Origin: an uncultured Lachnospiraceae bacterium
GTDB taxonomy: Bacteria > Bacillota > Clostridia > Lachnospirales > Lachnospiraceae
Length of the DNA stretch: 64,000 nt
NCBI GenBank assembly: GCA_910584725.1
Contig: CAJUBE010000010.1
Coordinates: 1 to 64,000, forward strand
Direction: 5' to 3'
The translations under genes were made by a program, and so were the position numbers. Of this stretch, positions 25,466-33,808 are shown one piece after another; position 1 is the stretch's first letter, and every line of letters begins with the position of its first letter. The notes below the pieces were generated by a model, which was given only the letters and a program-made list of their open reading frames with translations, was not told where the DNA came from and searched no databases.

Positions 25466-27514
25466 ATGAAGAAAATGAAGTTTGGACTGAGTACGAAGAT
25501 CATAGCATGTATATTGACTGTGCAGATTGTTGTTATGGGGGTGTTGGTGCTCTTTATCGGTAATGCGATTACCAATAATACGAAGCAGAGTACTACCAAT
25601 AATATGGAGACGGTGGTGGAGGAACGCAGCCGGATCATTGATAATTATGTGCAGGAAATGGAGCAGACGCTCACAGCATACAGCAGGGCGGGAGAGATAC
25701 TGGATGTGCTGAAGAATCCCACCGACGAGGCGGCGGTTGCCGCCGCTCAGGCGTATACAGAAAAGTTTTCGGCGGACGTGAGCAATCTGGAAGGGCTTTA
25801 TGTGAGCGAATGGAATACCCACGTGCTGGCGCATACAAACGCGGCGGTGGTGGGTATCACGACCAGAGAGGGCGATCCGCTGAAAGCGCTGCAGGACGCC
25901 CTGCTGGCAGCGGACGGCGTATATAATACAGGGATTATCATATCCCCGGCGAGCGGACAGCAGATTGTGTCCCTGTACCGGGCGGTTTTTGACGAGAGCG
26001 GCAATCCCGTCGGATTGGTCGGCGGCGGCATATTTACCACGGGACTGATCCAGCTTCTTGATTCCCTGACGATGCAGGGCATGGAAAATGCGGAATACCG
26101 TATGGTAAATGCGACAAACGGACAGTACATATTCTGTGAGGACGGTGAAAAAGTGGCGACGGAGGCGGAGGAGGAATATATCCGTGATCTGTGCGCGAAA
26201 TTTAGTGGCTCCGCGCAGAACGATATGGGATTTACGGAGTATACGGAAAACGGACAGGAGAATATTGCCACCTACTATTATATGGCGAACAGGGGCTGGC
26301 TTTTTATCGTGTCTGACAGCTCTGCGGAGATTTTCGCAACGACGGACAGACTGAAACAGATCATGATGTTTTTGTCGATAGCGACGCTGGCTGTTCTTCT
26401 TGTGGTTTCCGGTGTGATCATCAGAGGGCTTATGAATCCGCTGACATCTATCGAGGAGAGCATTGTGGCTCTGCAGAAGTTCAACATAGCGGATAACCCG
26501 GTGATCCAGAAGCATATTAAGAGGGGAGATGAGCTTGGCAGCATTGCGGAGGCGACGGATGGGCTGATCCATTCACTGCAAACCATATCGGATACATTAA
26601 ACGACTGTTCACGATCTCTCAACGAGAAGGCTGAGAGTATGCGAGATTCCGCAGTGGCTCTGGCGGACGGCACATCGGATAACATTGCGGTTACACAGGA
26701 ATTGTCGGCGTCCATGGATAACACAAACACGCTTGTCAGAAACGTGAATACGGAAATTGACAGCATCAATCATTTGGTAGATACAATTTTAGAAGGAATT
26801 AAGGCATCAGTGAGCACCAGCGTTCATGTGATCGGCAGTGCCATAGATATGAAGGACGAAGCCAATTTTGCTTATCGGAACGGAGAAGAAAAGCTGGGCG
26901 AGACAAAGGCGGCCGTTGAGGATGCAATTGATAAGTTAAAGAGCCTGACCAAGATCAACGAGCTGGCGGCGGAGATTTTGAATATAGCGGGTAAGACCAA
27001 TCTGCTGTCGCTTAATGCCTCGATTGAGGCGGCAAGAGCCGGCGAGGCCGGAAAAGGTTTTGCCGTGGTGGCGGGCTCCATTGCCAATCTGGCTGATACT
27101 TCCAAGGAGACGGCGTCCTCTATTCAAAATATATGCGGAGAGGCCAACAGCAGTATCGCTATCGTAAATACCTGTTTTGAATCGATTATTTCCTTTATCG
27201 AACAGGAAGTGGTGGCGCAGTTCAAGGATTTTGCGGAAAAATCCACGGATTACAGTGAGGCTGTGAGCGGGATTAAGGCAAAACTTGACGAGATGCTCGA
27301 TGCGGTAGGAAGACTGGAAAGCTCCGTGACCCAGATCGCGGAAAATGCCAGCTCCGTCAGTGAGATTATGATGGAGAACCAGACCGCTATTGGCACGATT
27401 GTAGAGAAAAATACGACGACGGCTGAGATAGCGGGAACGACTCAGAATCAATCCATACAGAACAGGGAGATGGCGGATCATCTCGGAGAGATCGTCGGGA
27501 GATTTCACAGATAA
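25466..27514 (+). CDS. Methyl-accepting chemotaxis protein
   Basis: A 682-residue transmembrane chemoreceptor. TM1 is at about residues 9-30, followed by a ~270-residue extracytoplasmic Cache-like sensor and TM2 near 305-325. A HAMP-like segment and a long helical signalling domain complete it. The signalling tip reads INELAAEILNIAGKTNLLSL then NASIEAARAGEAGKGFAVVA, a slightly divergent form of the MCP hairpin that contacts CheA/CheW. No other chemotaxis gene is in the window. It shares a promoter with the LacI regulator 17 bases downstream, suggesting that the sensed ligand is a sugar; the ligand is not identifiable from sequence. Confidence 0.9.
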   Translation: MKKMKFGLSTKIIACILTVQIVVMGVLVLFIGNAITNNTKQSTTNNMETVVEERSRIIDNYVQEMEQTLTAYSRAGEILDVLKNPTDEAAVAAAQAYTEKFSADVSNLEGLYVSEWNTHVLAHTNAAVVGITTREGDPLKALQDALLAADGVYNTGIIISPASGQQIVSLYRAVFDESGNPVGLVGGGIFTTGLIQLLDSLTMQGMENAEYRMVNATNGQYIFCEDGEKVATEAEEEYIRDLCAKFSGSAQNDMGFTEYTENGQENIATYYYMANRGWLFIVSDSSAEIFATTDRLKQIMMFLSIATLAVLLVVSGVIIRGLMNPLTSIEESIVALQKFNIADNPVIQKHIKRGDELGSIAEATDGLIHSLQTISDTLNDCSRSLNEKAESMRDSAVALADGTSDNIAVTQELSASMDNTNTLVRNVNTEIDSINHLVDTILEGIKASVSTSVHVIGSAIDMKDEANFAYRNGEEKLGETKAAVEDAIDKLKSLTKINELAAEILNIAGKTNLLSLNASIEAARAGEAGKGFAVVAGSIANLADTSKETASSIQNICGEANSSIAIVNTCFESIISFIEQEVVAQFKDFAEKSTDYSEAVSGIKAKLDEMLDAVGRLESSVTQIAENASSVSEIMMENQTAIGTIVEKNTTTAEIAGTTQNQSIQNREMADHLGEIVGRFHR

Positions 27515-27531
27515 GATCAGGGGCGGGGATT

Positions 27532-28593
27532 ATGGTAACGATTAAGGAGATCGCGGCAGAGTGCAGTGTTTCCGTTGCCACAGTATCCAATGTTTTAAAC
27601 GGAAGAGCCAATGTGGGGGTGGAGACACGAAAGAGAGTGCTGGATGCTATCAGGCAGTCGGGTTATCAGCCGGATTATGTGGCAAGAGGGCTGAGAAAGA
27701 AAAAAACCAATATGATCGGGATTATCGCGGAGGATGTAGCTCAGTTTTCGACACCGGCCATACTGGAAGGGGTGATGGCGTACTGCGAGGAGAAAAAGTA
27801 CCGGACGATTATTCAGAATCTCCGCCTGTATGCCAGATGGGGCGAAAGCTGGTATGACAATGAAAGTGCATACAATGCTGTAGTGACCGCTGTTATGCAG
27901 GAGATGCTTTCAATAAGAGTGGACGGTCTGCTCTACATTGCAGGACATGCCCGGAACATAAGGTATTTTTCCGATGCCATGCCGATTCCGACGGTGATGG
28001 CTTACGCCTATACCCGTTCGGTGCATACGCCGGCCGTGGTCATAGACGACGAGCGGGCGGCCTGTGAGATGACCCGGTATCTGATTTCCATGGGACATCG
28101 CAGAATCGGCGTTCTGGGCGGCAGAGAAAATAACATTCATACCAGAAGCCGTCTGAGAGGTTACCAGAAAGCTCTCTTTGAGGAAAATATTCTGTATAAT
28201 CCCGAATGGGTGCGCTATGGGGATTGGGAGAGGGAATCAGGTTTCCGGTTGGCGGGAAGCCTGCTGAAAGAAGGCGTGACGGCTGTTTTTTGTATGAATG
28301 ACCGGATGGCCGGCGGCGCGTATGCGTATTTCAGGGAGCAGGGAATCCGGGTCGGAGAGGATATTTCCGTGGCCGGTTTCGATAATCATGAACTGGCCCG
28401 GTTCTGCAGCCCAGGGCTGACAACAATGGAACTGCCGCTCAACGATATAGGGGCGGAAGCGGTGGCCATTCTGCTCGAACGGCTGGAAACGGAGGGGGAA
28501 AGTCTGCCAAACGCTGTTCTGGAGCGGAGTATGCCGTGTCGGTTGATTGAGCGGGAATCCGTGAAGCGGATCGTTCTGTCATGTGATGCCTAA
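27532..28593 (+). CDS. LacI/GalR-family transcriptional regulator
   Basis: The N-terminal helix-turn-helix VTIKEIAAECSVSVATVSNV (residues 2-21) and hinge helix (PDYVARGLRKKKTN) precede a periplasmic-binding-protein-like effector domain. VAGFDNHELARFCSPGLTTM near residues 284-303 is the typical C-terminal stretch. 353 aa. Its neighbourhood holds a decayed mannanase gene, so mannan or manno-oligosaccharide control is a reasonable guess but not shown. It probably binds TAAACCGTTTA at 25405 and controls its own transcript. Its last codons form one copy of a direct repeat found again at 29938. Confidence 0.9.
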   Translation: MVTIKEIAAECSVSVATVSNVLNGRANVGVETRKRVLDAIRQSGYQPDYVARGLRKKKTNMIGIIAEDVAQFSTPAILEGVMAYCEEKKYRTIIQNLRLYARWGESWYDNESAYNAVVTAVMQEMLSIRVDGLLYIAGHARNIRYFSDAMPIPTVMAYAYTRSVHTPAVVIDDERAACEMTRYLISMGHRRIGVLGGRENNIHTRSRLRGYQKALFEENILYNPEWVRYGDWERESGFRLAGSLLKEGVTAVFCMNDRMAGGAYAYFREQGIRVGEDISVAGFDNHELARFCSPGLTTMELPLNDIGAEAVAILLERLETEGESLPNAVLERSMPCRLIERESVKRIVLSCDA

Positions 28594-28601
28594 ATATTCC
28601 C
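28585..28601. repeat. 17-bp direct repeat, left copy
   Basis: GATGCCTAAATATTCCC, overlapping the lacI stop codon; the identical 17 bases recur at 29938-29954. Both are preceded by GTCATGT, with 5 extra bases in the right copy. The pair brackets the ECF/DUF4430 genes. Confidence 0.8.
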
Positions 28602-28799
28602 GGAGCATTTAAAACCGTTTATTTTGAAGGGAAACCATGGATCAGCCGAATGGATTGACTTTCTGCGGGAACGGTTCCAAATAGAGAGAAAGAAACTTGA
28701 CTGCCCGCGCTCTTTGAGCGGGAACGGACATTTTATCCGGAAAGGTGCAGTTATTTTAGGTGAAGGAAATGAAAAAACGGGCGGCTTCTGTGAAGACCA

Positions 28800-29327
28800 T
28801 CACAGCGGCTGTCCGTTTTGCATATTCTGATGGAGTTTCCTGATGAGCCGGGTCAACGGCTTATACAGAATCAGCGTGAGCGCAAAATTCCCGCCACAGT
28901 GCAGGATATCGTAGGGAATCCCCGCGCTCCAGTAGGCGAAAGCTGCCCCGATGCCGCCTGAGATCAGGTAAGGAATGGCGCAGAGCGCGCCGAACAGCAG
29001 GCCGAACGCGCCGGAAACCACTGCCCAGAGAACGGCGTTGTCCAGCTTTTGCAGAGCCAGCACGATCAGGGCGAGAATGCTCCAGATATACAGGTAACTC
29101 ATCCACCAGATGCCGAAGCCGAAAACCAGACCTTCCAGCAGGACAAAAACATAGATAATAAAAAACACCTGTTTTTTAAAGACCTGTGTATAGATGATGA
29201 GCAGGGTGGAGACTAATTCGATGTTGGGAAGGGGTGCCAGGGCAAGCTGCCCTGCCAGAAGGATGGCGCTCAGGATTCCCACTGCCACTGTCTGCCTGAT
29301 TTTATTCGGAGATTTGTATTCCTGCAT
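28800..29327 (-). CDS. ECF transporter S component (vitamin-type substrate-binding membrane subunit)
   Basis: Small integral membrane protein with about five or six hydrophobic segments. It carries a LAPLPNIELVSTLLIIYT stretch near the N-terminus that I associate with ECF S-components, which bind a vitamin and dock onto a shared EcfT/EcfA module encoded elsewhere. From ATG 29327 it is 175 aa; a GTG at 29378 would add 17 residues but has no ribosome site, and the ribosome site for 29327 is also weak. It lies downstream of a DUF4430 gene on the same strand. Substrate unknown; cobalamin is a guess from the partner. Confidence 0.7.
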   Translation of the reverse strand: MQEYKSPNKIRQTVAVGILSAILLAGQLALAPLPNIELVSTLLIIYTQVFKKQVFFIIYVFVLLEGLVFGFGIWWMSYLYIWSILALIVLALQKLDNAVLWAVVSGAFGLLFGALCAIPYLISGGIGAAFAYWSAGIPYDILHCGGNFALTLILYKPLTRLIRKLHQNMQNGQPL

Positions 29328-29418
29328 AGGGAACCCGATCCTTTCCTGAGGGTGAATACCCTGGCTTTTCACAGGCACTGTGCATATGCGGTGAATCTGT
29401 ATGCAAGGGCGTCCTGCG

Positions 29419-29817
29419 TCAATATCCCGTGGTGAGCGTCAGCTCGTATTTGTCGCCGTCGGCAAGGGGCGTCTGGTCGGCGGATGTGTTCAGCATTTCC
29501 CCGTCTTTGGTAATGCACCACCATTCCTGCGCGGTATCGTCTGCGGTCTCCCCGTCCACGGTGGTGATAAACATGCCGTAAGCGCCGTCCTCTCCGTCTG
29601 CCAGTGACTCATCTGTGAGAAGCTCGCCCAGATATTCCCGGTCAGTCCGGTACTCGAAGGTTTTGAGCGAAGCGTCCCTGTGAATCACTTCCACAGTAAC
29701 GGCTTTGGAACCGGAGGAAGCGGTTCCTCTTGTAAAGTGCCAGACACCGAGCATGGCGATGACTGCGACAAGCAGCGCGGCGAGGGCAAGAATGATTTTT
29801 TTCTGTTGTGTTTTCAA
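29419..29817 (-). CDS. Membrane-anchored DUF4430-domain protein
   Basis: A 132-residue protein with an N-terminal membrane anchor (about residues 8-27) and a single DUF4430-like domain: FEYRTDREYLGELLTDE, then GMFITTVDGE, EWWCITKDGE and ADGDKYELTLTTGY. This domain resembles the C-terminal beta domain of transcobalamin and intrinsic factor. It sits directly upstream of the ECF S-component, so it may capture that transporter's ligand outside the membrane. No lipobox Cys is present. No recognisable B12 riboswitch was seen in the ~190 bases upstream. Confidence 0.7.
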   Translation of the reverse strand: MKTQQKKIILALAALLVAVIAMLGVWHFTRGTASSGSKAVTVEVIHRDASLKTFEYRTDREYLGELLTDESLADGEDGAYGMFITTVDGETADDTAQEWWCITKDGEMLNTSADQTPLADGDKYELTLTTGY

Positions 29818-29937
29818 GGCTGGATTCTCCTATCTCTTTTTGACTTTCTAACACAAAATCATAGGACATTTTGATAGGAAATGCAAGCTGTATTTGCCTG
29901 AAAGCGGCGACGCGGTCACACGGGCGTCATGTAATGC

Positions 29938-29954
29938 GATGCCTAAATATTCCC
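29938..29954. repeat. 17-bp direct repeat, right copy
   Basis: GATGCCTAAATATTCCC, identical to 28585-28601. It lies just upstream of the TATAAT (29973) in front of the spo0A-like gene. Confidence 0.8.
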
Positions 29955-30024
29955 CATCTCCCAACTATTGTTTATAATAGAGTGAAAAGAGAAAGAGCCG
30001 CGTAAAAGGGGAATGGAGGAAAAA

Positions 30025-30543
30025 ATGGAGACATTGAATGTGACAGCAGCGGGAGATCAGGAGCAGGTTTATCGAATTTTGGACAATCTGATCCGTGCAA
30101 ACAAGGAATTTCGGATATTGATAACCGTCCCCTCGGGGGAGAAGGGAACGGAGCAGACGGAGGCTGTGGAGGATGTGCCGGAAATAGAGGAACGGGATCT
30201 GGAAAAGGACGTGACTGATATGATCCATGAGATCGGAGTGCCCGCCCATATCAAGGGCTACCAGTATTTGCGGGAGGCGATCATGATGTCCGTGGAGGAT
30301 GTGGAGATGCTCGGTTCCATCACGAAGATTCTTTATCCTACCATCGCAAAGAAATATCAGACTACGCCGAGCCGCGTGGAGCGTGCAATCCGCCATGCCA
30401 TAGAGGTTGCATGGTCAAGGGGACGGATGGAGACGCTTGATGCGCTTTTCGGGTACACGATCAACACGGGAAAAGGTAAGCCTACCAATTCAGAGTTCAT
30501 CGCGCTGATTGCAGACAAGATTCGATTGCAATACCGGCGCTAA
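30025..30543 (+). CDS. spo0A: Spo0A homologue with most of the receiver domain deleted
   Basis: The C-terminal ~115 residues are a clear Spo0A effector domain: IHEIGVPAHIKGYQYLREAI, then LYPTIAKKYQTTPSRVERAI, RHAIEVAWSRGRM, and TINTGKGKPTNSEFIALIAD. This domain binds 0A boxes. The N-terminus METLNVTAAGDQEQ matches the start of the Spo0A receiver (first strand, first helix, second strand, about 42 residues), but the acidic pocket is altered (Gly at position 10 where Asp is usual). The sequence then passes directly to an acidic linker, so the phosphorylated Asp strand and everything to the end of the receiver (~80 residues) are gone. 172 aa instead of ~260. ATG 30025 has GGAGG five bases upstream. 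It sits after spoIVB's usual position but 5.4 kb away. Output may be constitutive or absent. Confidence 0.9.
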   Translation: METLNVTAAGDQEQVYRILDNLIRANKEFRILITVPSGEKGTEQTEAVEDVPEIEERDLEKDVTDMIHEIGVPAHIKGYQYLREAIMMSVEDVEMLGSITKILYPTIAKKYQTTPSRVERAIRHAIEVAWSRGRMETLDALFGYTINTGKGKPTNSEFIALIADKIRLQYRR

Positions 30544-30645
30544 AAAAAATCCTTTTATTGCCACCCGAAATATTGTATACTGTTATTTAGGAGTTCATAG
30601 GGACTGCCTGTGTTAAGAATAGCAAGCTACAGTTGGAGGGTTGTC

Positions 30646-32091
30646 ATGAAAAAAATTTTATTTGTCGCGTCGGAGGGCGTACCTTTTATCAAAACAGGCG
30701 GGTTGGCGGACGTGGTCGGCTCTCTGCCCAAGTGTATTGACAAGCAGTATTTTGACGTGCGGGTTATTCTGCCGAAGTATACCTGCATGAAGCAGGAGAT
30801 GAAGGATAAACTCACTTACAAGACCCATTTCTACATGGATTTTCACTGGAAAGAGGAGTATGTGGGGATTCTGGAGGCGGAAGTTGACGGAGTAAAGTAT
30901 TATTTTATTGATAACGAGAGTTACTTTAACGGTTTCCAGCCTTACAGCGATAATGCGCTGTTTGAGATTGAAAAGTATGCCTTTTTCTGTAAGGCGGCGC
31001 TGTGTATTCTCCCGGTGATTGATTTCAGACCGGATCTGATTCACTGTCATGACTGGCAGACCGGCCTGATTCCGGTATACTTAAAAGAGCGTTTCCAGGG
31101 CGGGGAGTTCTATCGTGGCATTAAGACCGTTATGACCATCCACAACCTGAAATTCCAGGGTAAGTGGAGCGTGAAAGAGGTAAAGGAGATCACGGGTCTG
31201 CCGGGGTATTTCTTTACGGCAGATAAGCTGGAGGCGTACAAGGATGCAAACCTCTTAAAAGGCGGTCTGGTTTATGCGGACGCAATCACCACGGTCAGCG
31301 ACACTTACGCGGAGGAAATCAAGACGGCGTTCTACGGCGAGGGGTTGAACGGCCTGCTCTGTGCGAGGGCGGGGGATCTGCGCGGTATCGTGAACGGCAT
31401 AGATTACGATGACTTTAATCCGGAGACGGATAAGCACATAGATTTCAAATACAATGCGGCTAACTTCCGCAAGGAGAAGGTAAAGAACAAGCGCGCCCTG
31501 CAGGAGCAGCTCGGATTAAATCAGGACGATAAAGCTATGATGCTCGGTATTGTGTCGAGACTGACGGGACAGAAAGGCTTTGATCTGATCGCTTATATCA
31601 TGGATGAACTGTGTCAGGATAATGTACAGATTGTCGTGCTCGGTACGGGTGAGGAGCAGTACGAAAATATGTTCCGCCACTTTGACTGGAAGTATCACGG
31701 CAAGGTGTCAGCGAACATTTACTATTCGGATGCGCTCTCCCACAAGATTTATGCGGCAGGCGACGCGTTCCTTATGCCGTCCCTCTTTGAGCCCTGCGGT
31801 TTGAGCCAGCTGATGTCTTTGCGCTACGGCACGGTGCCGATTGTGCGTGAGACCGGCGGCCTGAAAGATACGGTACAGCCCTATAACGAGTATGAGGGTA
31901 CGGGCACGGGCTTTTCCTTTAAGAACTACAATGCCCATGAGATGTTAGGGACGATCCGCTACGCAGAGCACATCTACTATGATAAGAAGCGGGAATGGAA
32001 TAAGATCGTGGACAGAGGCATGGCGGCTGACTTCTCGTGGCATGTTTCTGCAAAGAAATATCAGGAAATGTATGACTGGCTGATTGGATAG
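30646..32091 (+). CDS. glgA: Glycogen synthase (ADP-glucose, GT5)
   Basis: Transfers glucose from ADP-glucose to growing alpha-1,4-glucan. The N-terminal ADP-glucose site KTGGLADVVGSLPK is at residues 15-28. The C-terminal GT-B domain has PSLFEPCGLSQLMSLRYG (the E-x7-E-like region) near residue 385. 481 aa. ATG 30646 follows TTGGAGGGTTGTC. Granulose (glycogen-like) storage often accompanies clostridial sporulation, which fits the neighbourhood. No other glg gene is in the window. A TATACT hexamer at 30576 may be its -10. Confidence 0.95.
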   Translation: MKKILFVASEGVPFIKTGGLADVVGSLPKCIDKQYFDVRVILPKYTCMKQEMKDKLTYKTHFYMDFHWKEEYVGILEAEVDGVKYYFIDNESYFNGFQPYSDNALFEIEKYAFFCKAALCILPVIDFRPDLIHCHDWQTGLIPVYLKERFQGGEFYRGIKTVMTIHNLKFQGKWSVKEVKEITGLPGYFFTADKLEAYKDANLLKGGLVYADAITTVSDTYAEEIKTAFYGEGLNGLLCARAGDLRGIVNGIDYDDFNPETDKHIDFKYNAANFRKEKVKNKRALQEQLGLNQDDKAMMLGIVSRLTGQKGFDLIAYIMDELCQDNVQIVVLGTGEEQYENMFRHFDWKYHGKVSANIYYSDALSHKIYAAGDAFLMPSLFEPCGLSQLMSLRYGTVPIVRETGGLKDTVQPYNEYEGTGTGFSFKNYNAHEMLGTIRYAEHIYYDKKREWNKIVDRGMAADFSWHVSAKKYQEMYDWLIG

Positions 32092-32095
32092 GGGC

Positions 32096-33808
32096 ATGGA
32101 AGATCCGAAGAAGAAAAGCACGTTTGTGTTTCAGGCGGGCATTCTGGCGGCTGCCGGAATGCTCGTCAAAGTGATCGGCCTGTTATACAGAAGCCCTCTT
32201 CTTTCCATTATCGGGATTGAGGGCAACGGGTATTACAACGCGGCGATCAATATCTATACAATTATATTATTGATTTCCTCCTACAGCATTCCGTCGGCGA
32301 TTTCCAAGGTGATTGCCCAGCGGCTTGCTTTTAAGGAATATCGGAATGCACAGAGGGTTTTTGTCTGTGCACTTCTCTATGTTCTGGTGGTGGGCGGCGC
32401 CGCATCGGTTTTGACATTCGTGGGGGCGCCTTTTCTCGTGGGAAAGAATCAAAATGCGGTGGTGGCGCTTCGCGTGCTGTCACCGACTATCTTTTTTTCG
32501 GGATTCTTGGGCGTGCTGCGCGGCTTTTTCCAGGCCCATGGCTCCATGGTGCACACTTCCATCTCTCAGGTGATCGAGCAGATATTAAACGCGGCAGTCA
32601 GCATTCTCGCGGCGAAGCTTCTGATTGGCTTTGTCCGGGACGGGGACGCTACCACGCGCGCGATTTACGGCTCGGCGGGGTCGGCGCTGGGAACCGGCGC
32701 GGGTGTGCTGATCGGTCTTCTTTTCATGTTCGGGATGTACCGCTTAAACAGCGGTGTTATCAAAAGGCGGGTAGCGCGCGACAAAAGCTGGCATGAGGAG
32801 AGCTACAAAGAGATTTTCAAGGTGATCTTTACCATCGTCACGCCTTTTATTCTGAGCACTTTCATCTACAACTGTACGACGGTGGTTAACATGACGATCT
32901 ACTATCATGTCATGGATTATAAAAAGGTAGACGCGATACTGGCGAACAATCATTACGGTATCTTCTCAGGGCTTGCTGTGGCGGTGGTAAACATTCCGAT
33001 CGCCATTGCCTCCGCCATGTCATCCGCCATTATCCCGGGAGTGGCGGCCTCCTATGTGAAGGGGACGGTGGCGCAGACGAGAAAGCAGGTGACCCGGGCG
33101 ATCCAGATGACCATGCTGATCGCAATTCCGGCGGCGGTGGGAATCGCCGTGCTGCCAAGGCCCATTATGCAGTTTATCTTTCCCCAGAAGGAATCGCTGG
33201 ACATCGCCTCCGGGCTTCTGGCAGCGCTTTCCGTGACGGTGGTGCTCTACAGCCTCTCGACGCTGACCAACGCGGTTTTGCAGGGAATCGGGAAGGTCAA
33301 TACGCCGGTGATCCATGCGTCGATTGCGCTGGTGATCCAGATGGCGGGACTGGTGGCGCTTCTGCGCTATACGGATCTGGATCTGTATGCGCTGGCGGCG
33401 GCAAACGCCATCTATTCCTTTGTGATGTGTGTTTTAAACCATCTGTCCGTGAGAAAGCATCTGGAATACCGCATGGATGTGGTGAAGCTCTTTTTGAAAC
33501 CGCTCTTTGCGGCGGTGATTATGGGCGCGGCGGTTTTTGGCGTCTATCACGGGCTGATTTTGCTGATTCCGATAAGCCGGGTGGTGCTGCTCATTGCCAT
33601 CGGCATAGGCGTGTGCGTTTACGGCGCGGTGCTGCTTCTGATCGGCGGGGTGAGCCGGGAGGAGCTGCTGGCGTTTCCCAGAGGGTACACGCTGGTGCAT
33701 ATTGCAGAGAAATTACATCTGTTATCTGATGAGCCGGAGAGCAGGAAGAAAAGAAGGCGGAGAAAAAAGAAGAAAAGGCGGAAAAAGGAGCGCGGGTTTT
33801 ATGAGTAG
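32096..33808 (+). CDS. SpoVB-like polysaccharide flippase (MOP superfamily)
   Basis: A multi-spanning membrane protein (about 14 segments) of the SpoVB/MurJ/Wzx type, which flips lipid-linked saccharides. It begins KKSTFVFQAGILAAAGMLVK and carries the LYRSPLLSIIGIEGNGYYNA loop typical of SpoVB proteins. The C-terminus is an unusually basic tail, with about 17 Lys/Arg in the last 25 residues, probably cytoplasmic. ATG 32096 lies 4 bases after the glgA stop; TTG 32084 is an alternative start. The window encodes a second family member at 56096. Confidence 0.87.
   Translation: MEDPKKKSTFVFQAGILAAAGMLVKVIGLLYRSPLLSIIGIEGNGYYNAAINIYTIILLISSYSIPSAISKVIAQRLAFKEYRNAQRVFVCALLYVLVVGGAASVLTFVGAPFLVGKNQNAVVALRVLSPTIFFSGFLGVLRGFFQAHGSMVHTSISQVIEQILNAAVSILAAKLLIGFVRDGDATTRAIYGSAGSALGTGAGVLIGLLFMFGMYRLNSGVIKRRVARDKSWHEESYKEIFKVIFTIVTPFILSTFIYNCTTVVNMTIYYHVMDYKKVDAILANNHYGIFSGLAVAVVNIPIAIASAMSSAIIPGVAASYVKGTVAQTRKQVTRAIQMTMLIAIPAAVGIAVLPRPIMQFIFPQKESLDIASGLLAALSVTVVLYSLSTLTNAVLQGIGKVNTPVIHASIALVIQMAGLVALLRYTDLDLYALAAANAIYSFVMCVLNHLSVRKHLEYRMDVVKLFLKPLFAAVIMGAAVFGVYHGLILLIPISRVVLLIAIGIGVCVYGAVLLLIGGVSREELLAFPRGYTLVHIAEKLHLLSDEPESRKKRRRRKKKKRRKKERGFYE

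Noticed and set aside
28624..28830. 68-codon open frame after the LacI gene
   Set aside because: TTG start with no good ribosome site and no known family; it runs into the end of the opposite-strand ECF gene. Noted only as possible gene debris.
29818..30012. Possible cobalamin riboswitch upstream of the DUF4430 gene
   Set aside because: The region is short and I could not find the conserved B12-box-like segment or the expected stems; a covariance-model search would be decisive.
24581..30024. Integrated mobile element between spoIVB and spo0A
   Set aside because: No transposase, integrase or terminal inverted repeats are present; only a 17-bp direct repeat around part of it.
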